Assembly: GCA_004151065.3 (NCBI GenBank)
Contig: NWUY0304828541.1
Coordinates: 1 to 32,458 of the forward strand
Direction: 5' to 3'
Origin: Larix sibirica
Taxonomy: Eukaryota; Streptophyta; Pinopsida; Pinales; Pinaceae
Length of the DNA stretch: 32,458 nucleotides
A program made the translations under genes and the position numbers. The notes below the pieces were generated by a model. The model saw nothing but the letters and a program-made list of their open reading frames with translations. It did no database searches and was not told the DNA's origin. Below, piece after piece: positions 18,510-29,960 of the stretch (the stretch's first letter is position 1; every line of letters begins with the position of its first letter).

Positions 18510-20525
18510 CCTAATCCTCCTATGGTTGGATCAATGTGGGGCCAGATTGAGCGTTGAAAGCCTATTACTCTAATTAATGTTTGTGGTAAGTGTTGCCCAC
18601 CTATAAACAGTGGAAAAGGGACTTCCCATAGATAGTCCAAATAGGTAAACATAAGGGTTGGTACCAGGCCGCACTCATAGTTTTAGTTTTTTTTATGACT
18701 ACATCTATTGGAGTGATTTAGTTATTTGGGGATTCGCAAGCAGAATGAAAAAAATGGTAACACAATGAAAAGTGGCAGTTGAAAGAGCCACAGCGGTATG
18801 CGATATGGAGTGGAGTCACTGCACTGATTCCTATCATGATTCTAGGGAAGGATCTTTCATATGCAAGAAAGGCTAAAAAGATAAAGACTCCTGCTCTGCC
18901 TACCCATTGTGGAGCGGTGTTAACTCCTGTACACATAGATAGTACTCACCGCTTGCACCTCCCCGTTTCTATACCTTTATACAAAAACTAGTAATGCAGC
19001 CCTCGAACTCCTTGTGCTAAATTTGCTGTATCATTTATAAGGGAAAGTTTACAGAGGTCGGCGATCTTCCCCTATAAAGGCAATGAGACCAATTAACAAG
19101 CCATAAGTGCTATCTTCTGAAAAATGGGATGGGGGGGATCAGATAGTACCAGTCAGATAAGGGAGGTGGCTTATGCTTGCCCCGAGAAATCTTGATTTGT
19201 GGCTTATGAAATTCCGCGCAGGCACTATGAAAAAACATATATATAAATATGCTGGTGTATACATTTTGGCTCCTCTATTTTGAGGCTGGCGCGTACTGAC
19301 TGAAAGGGTAATTCGGTAATGGAGTAAGATAGTATGAGGCTGGAGAATTCCTGAAAGCAAAAAGTGAAATGATATGTAAGTTGCTGAAAGTTTACTGGTC
19401 TTTACTGAATGCCCTGGGCAGATGTCGCTGTGATTTGTCTCTATGGTGTCCCGCTTCACCTCACACTACTACGTTGTCTGTTATCCGGTGGGCCTTTTTA
19501 CCTCCACAACTATGTGCGCCAAAAAAACAATCAATCAGTGTCCGAGCCCAAAAGAAACAATGGGTATAGTCCGTCCGTTGACCCGCCGCCTCACCCCCAA
19601 CAATTGGAGCTATGGGTATTGGGTCCTGAAGGCTGAATGTGTGGATTAACTGAAAGGCGTATGGGATCCGGTGGGTATTTGGTCTTCCCCGTTTTCGGAC
19701 TTTTCCATATTTTGAATGAAGTTTTGAGGGGGGGGGGTGTCGGCGTTGAGGGTGCGAGGATAGGGGGTATAAAGCTTCTGATTATGGGATTCCGCCTCGG
19801 GTTCTATTCTCTTGGTCCGGTGCATTCCGCATTGATATGCCCAAAAGGGAGAGCATATAACATAGCCCGGTCACTATCAGACGGTCAAGAGCCAGTGGTC
19901 GACCATAAGGAGGCGGTCGACGATAGACAGTCTCATTGACAGCGGGGGGTACCAATAGCCCCAGAAGGCGGGTGATGCCCGGAAAGTGATTGATTTATAG
20001 CTATAATAATTTTAGGTGGGGCTGGAAAGACAGAAATAGCGGAAGCTGAGCGGAAATGAAAAGTGTGATAGAAGCTGAGCGAACCAGAGAAGATATTTAA
20101 ATTAGAAGTGCTGAAGCTGATGCTTACGCGGATGTGAATGAAGTGGATGAAAGAGCAAGGTTTATGACAGCTTGTTTATTTACGATTCAACTTTTGGGTT
20201 AGGTTATTTAACTTATTCGCCCAGGACATGTTGACGAGAAAAGGGTTAGTTAAATACACCCACGGTTCCAACTGACTACGATAAGAATGAAACAGCCCTG
20301 GAATGGAAGGCACAGTTACTCGCATTCCCGCCCAGTATACATCACCCAATAAGGTCCTGTACGCTGAAGGAATGATATAATACCGCCTCCACGTATACCA
20401 AGCAACGCGATACAAAGCAGGACACATATTAGAAGTGTGCCATAACTAACTTAGGAGTTATTAAGCCATTGAATAACCGGTTCAGAGCAAGCACCAAGTT
20501 CGGGTGGAACTTATTTTTAAAATCT
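18510..20525. other. Intergenic DNA, no gene recognised
   Basis: Several overlapping 60-106 codon frames exist on both strands (for example 18779-18991 +, 19139-19459 -, 19637-19939 +), but none shows a family motif or a consistent frame. A G-run of about 11 lies at 19728-19738. GAAGCTGAGCG is repeated at about 20043 and 20070, followed by a GCTGAAGCTGATGCT variant near 20111. Confidence 0.4.
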
Positions 20526-20526
20526 T

Positions 20527-20551
20527 TTTATTTATTTATTTTTTTTTTTTC
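20527..20551 (+). repeat. TTTA/poly-T simple repeat
   Basis: A (TTTA)n run leads into at least twelve T residues. It is simple sequence with no adjoining element. Confidence 0.8.
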
Positions 20552-21373
20552 CTTGCCCTCGGAAGGACAAGTGGCTTCGCACCTTTGTTTAAACCTCCTT
20601 TGTAAGGGTTCGATGAAACCCAACTCATCAAGGCGCATAAGTGACTTTATTCTTACTGAACTAGACCATTAATGAGCTTATTATAGGTGTTGGTTGGATA
20701 GAGCCCACCACTTACCCATGAGAAAGGATCGACACAGCTCAAGACCCGGGAGCAAGGTTAGTGGAGTCACCATCTGCATGATCCTCTCCGGGGGCCAAAC
20801 ACAGAGCAAAACAGGTGGGATGAATTAATTACCCACCATAAGGTTGTCATTTATTAATTTTTACTTGTCAATTTAAGGTCTATATTATTGTAGTCCAGTA
20901 TTCTTACTCAAATATACCCAAAAGGTCTTCTTTATTTCTTAAAGGGCAGGTCCAACAACAATAATTTATCATATTTTCATATGGTGGGAACATTATAAGG
21001 GGGCCCTACTATGGTATCCATACTGAGATAAATAAGTATGCCTAGCATTTTAGGGAAGGAAAGTAAATCCAGTGAGTGGATTCAAAGTTGATGTGTAATG
21101 GATGTCGTCGTGATGTTTATGTAAAAGCTTGCCTTCCCAAGAGCACACCATGACCCACAGGAGTGATTTATATTTATTCTTTATTGGCCGGTCCATTCAT
21201 TGATCCAATTGGCTGGCTTTCAAGACTTAGCAAACTAAACTATGTTTTTTATAAGGTTTCTTTTTTTCGTTCAAGCTAGAACCCAGGCCCGGGTCTACGG
21301 GCTTTGCCAACATTACAGAGAAAGGCCCCACCAAGGAAGTAAAACAAGAAGGGCGGACGGCCTGACTGACCTA
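20552..21373. other. Intergenic DNA, no gene recognised
   Basis: The segment contains a 5 bp GGGTT/AACCC hairpin near 20606. Its loop size does not fit a tRNA T-arm. No coding motif was seen. Confidence 0.4.
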
Positions 21374-21879
21374 ACCGGCCGGCCATAGATGCAGGGTGGG
21401 GATAGCAACAACTAGTAATTCGAAGGACCATTGCAAGGTCTCCCTCGGCAAGTCCAATGTATGCCTGCCTGTTTACTCACTATGATAATAGGCCCGGGCA
21501 TTGAGAGGGAAGGACACTAGGCGAAAGGCAGTGGGACTGGAGAGCGTTCGTAATCTATTAACTCGAAACTGACCCTTTCTTATTCCCATCCATTTCAAAG
21601 AGCTTTGATATGTGGATATTTTGGGCAAAGCTTGAGTGACTCATCGAAACGGTCAACTAAGCACTCTGAGACACTTGCTTTCGCACCTCATATTATATGC
21701 TTTCGGGTTGGTTCACTTGCATGTGGTCGAGATCGTGCGTGAGCATGTGGAGCACTGCGGCGGGAAGCTGTTAAGGGGAGAACGCATACAGGACGTGGCA
21801 TTGTTGGTATGGTTATTAGTAAGCAGAGGTACAGCGGGCGGGATCTTCCAGTCATGAATATATATAATGGCCGGCCGGT
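21374..21879. repeat. 506-bp segment bounded by a perfect 13-bp inverted pair
   Basis: ACCGGCCGGCCAT (21374-21386) and its exact reverse complement ATGGCCGGCCGGT (21867-21879) bracket this segment. It contains a 73-codon plus-strand frame (21636-21857) with a hydrophobic end (ALLVWLLVSRG) that I cannot assign. No target-site duplication is evident. The pair could be element ends or a recombination substrate. It could also be chance, because GGCCGGCC is itself palindromic. Confidence 0.35.
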
Positions 21880-23390
21880 AATTCAGTTTGAGTTGATGAA
21901 GGTTGGGAAGCATAGCTAGACAAGAAACTGAATTTGACTTCCCTTCCAAAATGCTGCTATTCTAATATATATATATATGTCATTACGCATTTCTGCATCT
22001 CGCTATTTATTAAACGTACTTCGTCCAGTCAACCTACGAACGAGGGCAGTACTTATCTATACAACTGCCGAACCTATTTATACCAAACTTACTTGAAAGG
22101 AAAGATTTATTTTATTTTGAAAGGAAGGGTCAGGTACTTTCCTTGGCACCTTCGCTCCGAACCTCCAATTTACCGCCCGCTTTGACTCCGTACCTCACTG
22201 GTACCTACCCTTGACTATCTTGAGACGCCACTTTTACATACTGAATTTACCATACCTTTCATGGTTTTTCACTAGCATCCACCCGAGAAGACCAGGTCAG
22301 ATAGGTTTTACCTCATATCTTTCCTTAATTTAACATATTGATAGGTCCTTGCCAGTCTTGTCTTGGTCCATCTCAATTGGTTGGATATAGGGTATTTTCC
22401 TTCATACCCTCCCATACGTAACCTTTTGTTACTTAATTTAACATCTCCGGGGCCGTTTAAAAGGAAGGACAGCAAGCATAGGGAGGGTAGAATATACCAT
22501 CTTTAGGCGCGCCACCTTACCATTACACGTAACTCAGCAGGGCAGCTAGCTTTAAGGAACCTATAGAGGACTTTACCATATAGGCCTGGACCACACAATA
22601 TAATAGGAGGCCGGGGCAGAAGAGGCCTTGACTCACGATAAGAGATCTTGACCACATAATAAACGAGGAACATATGGACACGGCGGAGTGGGCAAAGCGG
22701 ACCTATCACCTCACTTTGCTGACAGATAATACACAGGGAGGGGAGCACCCCACTGAGCTAGTCATACCCAGAAACTAGAAACCAAGGATATGTCAACTTC
22801 CAATACGAAGTATACTCTTATTTGTCTCGCTAATAGAGCCCCATCGAGGTACAATTTATTGTCCCCATCATTCCAATATCACGGCCCAATACGAGGTTAC
22901 ATCTGCTAACAAACCCAACTACCCTACTCCAAACGCCAAACTACAACAATAGAACAACGGCAATAGATTGAGCTATGAACATAGAAACCAAACTATGAAC
23001 AAGTACAAGCGCACGAGGCGCATGTAAAAGAGGATTGAAATCACTCTCATCATTGCCCCTACGCGAGCCAAGTTTGGTTAAGTCTAATTCTCAATTACAA
23101 TAAATGTAGGTCCAACAAGGGATTGTCCGTGTAGGCGGGGTAATGCTTTGTTTCGTCCGACCTTCTTCCTTCCGGCAGGGCCCAACTTCCTCGAAAGCAA
23201 ATGGCAAAGTGTAGGTAGAAGTAAGCATAGTTTGTTTCCCCGAGCATAATAAGTTCAGGAAGAGTTGTGAAATAAGGCAGGCAGAGCAGTTGGGTGCTAT
23301 CATATTAACCAACACTCCTTAAGGTATATTTATTTTGTACGGTCTAACCCATGGAAACAAATAGAATATTTTTATATAATAAAAAGCCTC
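21880..23390. other. Intergenic DNA, no gene recognised
   Basis: A (TA)n run lies near 21966-21978. Frames at 21934-22185 (+), 22503-22748 (-) and 23091-23315 (-) have no family features. CTATGAACA is duplicated near 22974 and 22993. Confidence 0.4.
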
Positions 23391-23453
23391 CCCCTCTCCC
23401 TTACTGGTCGAGTCCCTACGGGTCCTCGTACCTCAGGGAAGTCCCTCCGGGTC
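23391..23453 (+). repeat. Hairpin repeat, divergent copy
   Basis: CCCCTCTCCCTTACTGGTCG followed by AGTCCCTACGGGTC matches the CTCTCCCTTTAGTCGAG family in its leader. In place of the GCGCTTCGCC hairpin it has two near-identical micro-hairpins, GTCCCTACGGGTC (23412-23424) and GTCCCTCCGGGTC (23441-23453). The stem is conserved in kind but not in sequence. Confidence 0.45.
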
Positions 23454-24042
23454 GTTTAAGCACACTTCTGTCCTCCTAAAAGAGGAATCGCGCCAAGTTA
23501 GTGTCTATAAAGGGCACTAAAAGGACCATTTAATAGGGTTATCCCTCCCCCGCTAAGCACCCTCTAAATGCCCTGTATAACCCTAATACCCATCCAGCTG
23601 ACTCATGGATCCATCCAATACAGCCCGTCGTAGGCTTCCAAACCTCTGGGGCGGTAGAAATGCACCCACCTCCTTAGGGGATGGCCTGAACTTATTTATG
23701 TCAAAATGTCTAAATAAACCTTGTAAACTGTAAGGGTGGTATGATATCCGTTATATATATAATATAAAAGCTGGTCATGGTCAGAACTATCATTTGATTT
23801 AAGCAATGGTCTATTTCTGGGTAGGGGGATATAAAGCTTTCAACTTGTAGGAACATTCATTCTATGTCCAAAAGTAAAAAGTTAATATATATAATAACGG
23901 ACCCCAAAGAAGGCTGATTAAAGATATTCCATTCTAGAGTCAATATGCTCCCGGTAGAACGGGGTATGTTGCCTAACCTCGCAGAGAGGGAAGCGTAAGT
24001 CTTGCGTAGGTTTTATTAACTTCAAAATGAAAATGAGGCCCA
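23454..24042. other. Intergenic DNA, no gene recognised
   Basis: AT-rich runs lie near 23750 and 23885. No coding or RNA motif was found. Confidence 0.4.
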
Positions 24043-24280
24043 ATGTGGTCCAAGCCGTCTAAGGGTTTCAAGTTTTGCGTAAATGCGTTTTCGCGTCAAT
24101 TTCATGCGGTTTATTCCGGCACCCACCTAAGTAAACTGCCCTCCCCTAACTCAGGTATCCCTCCCCTATGGTTTATATATAATATATATTATTACTCCTA
24201 TTATATCTCAGATGACCTCCCTATTCTTGTTCAATTAGCCTATTTCTTTTTTTCAGACTCTTTGCTCTACTCCTTATTAT

Positions 24281-24574
24281 TTGCTCTTTCCCTTTATTCT
24301 TTTCCTTCTATTCTTTACCCACGCTGGCGGGCGAGCGCACCCGGGCAAGAAGCTCATATTTGAAATGGGTACTAGGGTAATTGCAAAGACCTTCCTTCTT
24401 TATCGCTTGCTTTCTGAATTGCCATCTTTATCACTTGAGCTAGCCCACTCCCTGTTTATGGTTGTTATTGTTGTCATTCTTTCCCTTCGTCTTACCCTAA
24501 AAGAGGATCGCGACTATAAAGGCAGCGAAGTCAAATATGTCGTCACCTTGCCTCATGACTTTATAAATAGTTAG
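24281..24574 (+). CDS. Hypothetical 97-residue ORF with hydrophobic segments
   Basis: An ATG at 24281 opens 97 codons. The N-terminus (about residues 1-13) is hydrophobic and signal-like. A second hydrophobic segment at about residues 58-75 (LFMVVIVVILSL) is followed by a charged stretch and YVVTLPHDF. It overlaps a 106-codon frame (24043-24363) in another frame, so at most one would be real. No family was recognised, and the T-rich composition alone would produce such hydrophobicity. Confidence 0.2.
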   Translation: MLFPFILFLLFFTHAGGRAHPGKKLIFEMGTRVIAKTFLLYRLLSELPSLSLELAHSLFMVVIVVILSLRLTLKEDRDYKGSEVKYVVTLPHDFINS

Positions 24575-24948
24575 GGCTGATAAGTTGGAGTACTTGAGCT
24601 TTATAATATAATTAGAAGGAAAAGAGAGAATGAAAAAACATAGTTGGAGAAAGTGGTACCTTACCTTGATACTTTGGCTAATCCCTTACATATAAAATTT
24701 GAAAGTCTTAGCCAAGTATCTCGCCTTCCCTTCTTATATATAGTGGTAAGAAATCCCCATCCCAAGCAACTATTTATGGGCTCTCATCCCCATTAGGAAA
24801 TTTTCCATTCATATATAGTTACGAAAGCCATCACTAAGTATTGCGAAGGACATCCTTATTTCATTATATATATAATATTACTTAGTAACCATTTTAGGGA
24901 CCCAAGAACTGGGCATGAGGAAGATAGGATAGAAAGGATTAGCTTCTG

Positions 24949-24966
24949 GGTATATATATATATACC
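24949..24966. repeat. GG(TA)7CC palindrome
   Basis: This perfect 18-base palindrome, GGTATATATATATATACC, lies in an AT-rich spacer. It could extrude as a cruciform but has no other feature around it. Confidence 0.7.
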
Positions 24967-25594
24967 AGCTAACAACAGACGCTACCCACCAAATAAGAAC
25001 GAGAACCCTACTTTTATTTCCTTGTGTTGGTACCTTATATTTTTGTCTTTTATTTTATTTGGGCCCCATATTACTTTTATTGGGTGGAGGGGGGTCACAA
25101 ACGTTCCTCACCCTCACCTTCAGCGGGACGAGCCTCTTGTATTTCATATGAAATCAGTGCAAATATTAACTTTTTACCCTACTTCCCTCTCGGAGTCAAA
25201 TCTATCATCCTTAGCATAATGCCTACCCCACGCGTTCTCGGGGGTATACCCTTTTATATTACTTTCAATGTTTTATTCATTTTAACACCCTGAAGGCGGG
25301 CCCAACAAATAATCATTTGCGGGCCTTTATTGCTGTCATATTTGTTCGTGTTCTTTCATGCCCCATTTTATCCTATTAGACAACCACTTTTTTCTACTTT
25401 ACATAATATTTTGTTTCACAGAGGTAGGACGGTGCAAAGTCTTCCTTTGTAAGGTGGGCCACTAGGTGGTGGAACTATCACGTAGGCAAGGTGTCTAACG
25501 AACGATGGTGACTGGAAGGGAAGAGTAAAAGTTATTTACTGCGGTAGGAGATGACCTGTCTGTCCCAAGACTGCTACTTCCTGTTAATGGGGCG
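24967..25594. other. Intergenic DNA, no gene recognised
   Basis: Overlapping T-rich frames at 25022-25219 and 25024-25293 give hydrophobic translations without a family signature. Confidence 0.4.
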
Positions 25595-25801
25595 GTGGAA
25601 CGAAACACTATAATACTTCCATCCTTTTTCCCCATCCTTCCGCGCCATGCATGCCATGTTCTGTTCTTTATTTCTTTTTTATGGGGAGAACCGCTAGGCT
25701 TAATGGTTTGTCCTTTCGGCGGACCCGTGTATGTGCTTCTTCCCTTCCTCTATCTGTTGGCAGTCGTTTCTATTGGACCATCCCTTTCCTCTTTCCGTTG
25801 A
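25595..25801 (+). CDS. Hypothetical 68-residue hydrophobic ORF overlapping a repeat
   Basis: The frame encodes a mainly hydrophobic peptide (VLFFISFLWG, VYVLLPFLYLLAVVSIG), potentially two membrane spans. Its 3' half, near CTATCTGTTGGCAGTCGTTT (about 25749-25768), resembles CTATCTGCTGGCTGTCGTT near 30105, which lies in another short hydrophobic frame (29970-30167). The coding potential is therefore shared with a dispersed repeat. Two more frames overlap it. I consider expression unlikely. Confidence 0.2.
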   Translation: MERNTIILPSFFPILPRHACHVLFFISFLWGEPLGLMVCPFGGPVYVLLPFLYLLAVVSIGPSLSSFR

Positions 25802-26979
25802 ACCACCTCCCCCACGCATCCTCCATCAATATAGCAAGCAAGCTATAAAAAGCAAGCCCCGGCTCTTACCCCAACCAGCCAGCCAATCTTATTCTGTTGG
25901 GCCGCATCCTCCCGTCCGGTGGATAAAGCCCCCAAACACACAGACACATCTACTAAGCAGGAAGCACGTTAAGTAAGCGCGCCTGTTATTATATATTTAT
26001 ATAATGGCAGTGGGATATTTGTTCTCCTTCAACTGGGTTAGATCAGGCTCTTTACTGTCTTTGCCTACCCGATTCACTTTTCAAATTGGAATTAAGGGTG
26101 TTTAGTTTCAAAATAAGCATACTTGTTCTTGAGATGAATCAGCAGGGGCGAGGATATGAGCCTCTTTCCTTAACAACGTAGAGAAGGTAATTAAGGGAGC
26201 AACATATAGTTATTATCATACAATTAAGTATCCCCGGTGCTTGCTTTGTTTATATTGCTGATAGTCCCTCCTTTGCAAAGTCCCTAGTCTATGAGATCGC
26301 GCAATATCTGTGTTTCACTTTGCCTAAGTAATATGAAGCTCATTCTATAAAGTAAACACCATAACAGGCATTGACTAAATAGTCTTTACTAGTAGATCAA
26401 TAGGGAGGATAATCCCACATACAACCCATAGGGCATAGACTATGGAAGCTCTGGTGCATGAACAAGCTCAACCTAACGAAACAAAGTTTATACTGAGCTG
26501 AACCATAAGCACCTGTATAAGACAGGAAAGCTTGCCTACCCCCTCCTTACCAATCACACCCATGAGCCATAGACAGATGAGCCAAGGTTGTTTGTGCTTG
26601 GAATATATACCAGAGAACCTTCGAAGAGATATACCTGTGTAGTTTAAATACAGCTGCTATATAAGTGTGAGGTCGTAGGTAGATCCATCCTCATTCCCCT
26701 AACTCTCACATTCAAAGTTTATGAGATAAGAAGTCCCCTTTTAACAAGCCAACAGACCACCCGATAGTAGAGGTAGGTGTAGTATCCCATTTTCCTTATC
26801 CCATTTCCCTGCATGAAAGACCACTTTGGAGCACTGCGGAAACATAACCCTACAGTTATAAACTTATAATGGTTGGAATAAGTTGACATATATAAATATG
26901 ATATGATACTTCCCTGCCCTTGGAAACCTTAGTCCTTAGCCTGGATTAGTTAAAAGACGTGGAAAGCCCTTATGTTGGG
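25802..26979. other. Intergenic DNA, no gene recognised
   Basis: I examined it for copia- or gypsy-type motifs on both strands because the composition changes here, but found none that hold. No tRNA-like fold was noticed. Confidence 0.4.
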
Positions 26980-27001
26980 ATATATATATATATATATATA
27001 T
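26980..27001 (+). repeat. (AT)n microsatellite
   Basis: About eleven uninterrupted AT units. Shorter AT tracts occur at 27607-27625 and near 21966. Confidence 0.9.
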
Positions 27002-27044
27002 TGCATCTCTACGTTATACTATACTTCATCAATGGCTAGAGCTA

Positions 27045-27210
27045 GGGCTATTTCTGGGAATAATCCAGTGGAAATAATAATCCATGGGAGCTGCTCCGCT
27101 ATAATATGCTAATCCACAATGGGATAGGTCCTCCTCCTACAGTTCCTCAATGGGAGTAATCAGCAAGGAATGGGAATAATCAATGCGAATAATCCAGGAA
27201 TAAGCAGCCA
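27045..27210 (+). repeat. GGGAATAATC short repeats
   Basis: Variants of GGGAATAATCCA recur near 27056, 27070 (AAATAATAATCCATGGG), 27153 (GGGAGTAATCAGC), 27170 (GGGAATAATC), 27185 and 27198. Spacing is irregular at 10-30 bases. It is a decayed short tandem array without coding content. Confidence 0.5.
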
Positions 27211-27349
27211 GGAGGCTCTAATTAACTATCCGCATATAAGTATAGTAATGAGGCAAGTATGGAACTTAACGTGTCGCATCTCTACGACCCTTCGGTGTTC
27301 ACCCTCGTACCTCGTGTGAGGTTTCACTTTTACATTTTGAAAAGAGGTA

Positions 27350-27365
27350 GGTGCTCCTCAGCACC
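27350..27365. repeat. Hairpin GGTGCT-CCTC-AGCACC
   Basis: A perfect 6 bp stem encloses a 4-base loop. It is not followed by a T-run, and it lies about 50 bases upstream of another hairpin-family repeat copy at 27412. Confidence 0.4.
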
Positions 27366-27411
27366 CATTAAGGCCTTACTCCATGGAACTCACTCTAGTG
27401 AAACAAGGTTT

Positions 27412-27440
27412 CCTTGCCCTCCCTTTGGTCAAGCAAGCCT
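27412..27440 (+). repeat. Hairpin repeat, short form (second copy)
   Basis: TTGCCCTCCCTTTGGTCAAG then CAAGCCTTTCC matches the short form at 8171-8200, 19 kb away, with only about two substitutions across the shared 25 bases. Confidence 0.5.
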
Positions 27441-27606
27441 TTCCTTGGATATTACGAAAAAAACACAGTTTATACAGAAGCTTCCCCATCATCCATCCAT
27501 AAAAAAGCAGGACCTGGCAGAGACAGCACAGTTGGCCTTCCCAACAGCAATAGAAGTAAAGGAGTTTTAGGTTGTGCTTTGCTTCTTATTTTGTGTGGAA
27601 ATTCCC

Positions 27607-27625
27607 ATATATATATATATATATA
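27607..27625 (+). repeat. (AT)n microsatellite
   Basis: About nine AT units, bounded by CCC on the left and ATG on the right. Confidence 0.85.
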
Positions 27626-28000
27626 ATGCAACAATAAGGGAGTAATTTGAGTAAGGTGCAACAACCTTACCACTTTTGCATTACCTGGTGCAATCTTACC
27701 GCAGGAAAGATTTGAACCAATGGCAGGATAGGAGGTGTTTCATGCATACCCCCCGTTATGTTCAATCCAGCCAATTCTGTTCAAACCATTTCATACAGAC
27801 GTTCCGTTCAGTCCAGATATGGCTCTATGTTAAATCCATATACCATCCCGGGAGTTGAGTTAGGTGGGTAACCAATTAGAAGGAGTGAGTTATCGGATTG
27901 ATTCTATTTACAGAAAACATCTACCGCAAGAGGGGGTTGGGGCGTCCAACAGACAACTGCCCTACATAGACCTCATCTTAATCCCTATGCCCTACTTGGG
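27626..28000. other. Intergenic DNA, no gene recognised
   Basis: A string with GGTTCAAATC on the minus strand near 27708 looks like a tRNA T-loop, but the flanking stem does not pair. Frames at 27676-27858 and 27864-28115 lack motifs. Confidence 0.35.
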
Positions 28001-28006
28001 AAGTAA

Positions 28007-28250
28007 CCCCCCCCGCCTTGGCGGGATCCTCCATCTTTACCCTCCATTCATCCCCCATACTTACTTGGTACGCCTCCTTTGGAACTCCTACTTAGGGCCA
28101 TCTCTACACACTTAGAATATGCCCTCCTTGGAAACATCCTTATTAGCCTGACTTGGTAACAACCTCATCCTCATACCTCCTTTGGACTAGCCTGAGGAAC
28201 TAACCAACCTATGAGACTCTTACCTCATTTTCGCCCTCCTTTAGCTGTAG
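28007..28250 (+). repeat. CCTCCTTTGG-type degenerate repeats with a GC hairpin
   Basis: The segment begins with a C-run and the perfect hairpin CCCGCC-TT-GGCGGG (28012-28025). Loosely repeated units follow: TACTTGGTACGCCTCCTTTGG (about 28062-28082), ATGCCCTCCTTGG (28120), GACTTGGTAACAACC (28150), ATACCTCCTTTGGAC (28173) and GCCCTCCTTTAGC (28231). Confidence 0.45.
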
Positions 28251-28269
28251 CCCGTGCACTAATAACTAC

Positions 28270-28800
28270 CTTTAGCCCCATATGCCCTAAGGCCATAGAT
28301 AGTGAAAGCTATAAGCAGTAACTACTAGGTCTACACTAGCTGTAGTTACCGTAGTACTCGCACTAAAGACTCCAGTTGTGTTGTCCCATTCTTAAAAAGA
28401 AATAAATAAAATAAATAAAGGGGTTGTATCCGTCGTACTGTATTGTGGACGGCATCTAACATAAGCAGCCGTTTAATAATAAGTTTCATACTAGCTAATT
28501 TTACTAGGTTTAGGGTAACTATGAAACAAAAAAAAGGTTTATTCTGACGATTCATAGGTTCAATCGCATCGAATTTATAAGGGGGAATGTTGTACTTCTT
28601 GCTATGTAAAGGACGTATTGATGCAATATATAATTATTAATAGGTTTTACCCGTAGTGGGAGGAATCTACGGCAGCTAAGGCAGCAGTAAGAGCGAGACT
28701 AACTTTATTTAGAGGCCATTGAACTAAAGCTCAGCAGGCTAGAGCTAGTCTAGTATTAGCTGTAGCTCATACTAAGAACTACAATATATACCTTTTCTAA
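28270..28800 (+). repeat. CTAG/TAGCTGTAG low-complexity repeats
   Basis: Short overlapping words such as CTAGCTGTAG, TAGAGCTAG, GCAGTAA and ACTAAGAAC recur near 28300-28365 and 28680-28780. ACACTAGCTGTAGTTACCGT and TATTAGCTGTAGCTCATACT are the clearest pair. No gene is seen. Confidence 0.35.
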
Positions 28801-29384
28801 CCACTGTTGGATCACTGTAAGAGTAGTAATCAACTATAATACCGGAGATTAGTGGAGGATATTAGTCTCATTTTCAAATATTAGGGTTAGTAAACCCCAT
28901 CCCCATTGGATTGGATTAGTCCAAATTAACAATAATATATAAGGAGATTTAATGAAATGCCATTTAAGTCACTAATAAGCTAAACTTTCTGCTACCTAAT
29001 GAAAATAATAAAATTTTTTTATATCCCTGGCTTACAGTAAAAGGCTACCCTGTCAGAGTATAGTGTGTGAACATTATTTATTCTATTTTTATAAATGCAA
29101 AAATTAAGCGAGTTGTCTCTAAACAATTTCAAGTTTATGAAACTAGATTGGAAGGAAACGTACTGGGGAGGCCTATACTTGAAGAATGCCAGTTATAAGA
29201 CTACTGCCATAAATCTTTACCTTTATATAAACTCTTTTTACCCAACTTTGTTCTTGGGTGGACACGTGCTTCAGTAGGCATAATCTTATATTAACCCTCT
29301 GACTCCCTTACTTCTAACCTATTTCGCCCTTGGGTGGATGGGAACTTACAGAGCTCTTCACTTGAGATACCTAATGAATACTTT
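28801..29384. other. AT-rich intergenic DNA, no gene recognised
   Basis: A 60-codon frame at 29095-29277 has no motif. GGGTGGA.. strings near 29261 and 29330 (CTTGGGTGGACACG, CTTGGGTGGATGGG) may be decayed edges of the repeat cluster that follows. Confidence 0.4.
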
Positions 29385-29960
29385 CAGTTTCAAAGCTAAG
29401 TTGTGAGATCCTTGGATCGGAACTGCCTTATTATTATTATGAATTACTGCCAAAACTTAAGAGATCACATGGGGTAGGGGTTCGAACTTAGACCATTTGT
29501 ATTGACTTCTTCGGCCTATTGTTTTTATATAGAAAGCGGCGGGAGGACAGCTACCGACGACGTGGGAGGGAACTGCCAGTCCCTTTTGTTTAATTAAATA
29601 TCGGCAGACTATTTTGAACTTACCAGCTTGGAAACCAGACTTACAGGGTTATACTATACATATTCTTTACTATTTACCTTCAAGTTAGCTGTGCCATATA
29701 TTAGGCTTTATTAAGATGATTATTTGCTTTATTTAGCACCTCCCAATGACCTATTTGCACTTGTGCGCTACCCCAGCATTTCAAGTACTTCCTAAGTAAC
29801 ACTATAACCACATGGTCTCTCTTGCTTGTAGGGCTCCCTGGCTCAACTCAATTAAGGGAAGTTTTACAGCTATCATGTGAGATGGTATCACGGGAACTTC
29901 CTTATTAACTCTTAGGAACAACTACTTACTGAACATAAGCAGCGGGGGGGAGGGGCTAGG
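29385..29960 (+). repeat. Second cluster of GGAACTGCC-core repeats
   Basis: GGAACTGCC occurs at 29419 and 29569, with a GGAACTTCC variant near 29893. The flanks match the first cluster: GAGATCCTTGGATCGGAACTG, GAACTTAGACCATTTGTATT and GGCACTTTCACTTGC correspond to blocks at 2970-3100 and 3475-3500. The copies are more decayed than the 2936-3286 pair. Confidence 0.5.

Noticed and set aside
19637-19939. 100-codon plus-strand frame with G-rich centre
   Set aside because: It passes through an eleven-base G-run, with Gly-rich low-complexity output and no family.
20030-20165. GAAGCTGA-rich stretch that could encode an Ala/Glu-rich helix
   Set aside because: Stops interrupt every frame and the similarity is explained by a short GAAGCTGAGCG repeat.
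26080-26760. Possible copia-type coding remnant
   Set aside because: Translations on both strands gave scattered words but no ordered copia motifs.
27660-27735. tRNA-like T-loop GGTTCAAATC on the minus strand
   Set aside because: The bases flanking the loop do not form a 5 bp T-stem and no anticodon arm or acceptor pairing is visible.
28012-28025. CCCGCC-TT-GGCGGG hairpin as a transcription terminator
   Set aside because: No T-tract follows and there is no gene upstream; plant mitochondria are not known to use such simple terminators reliably.
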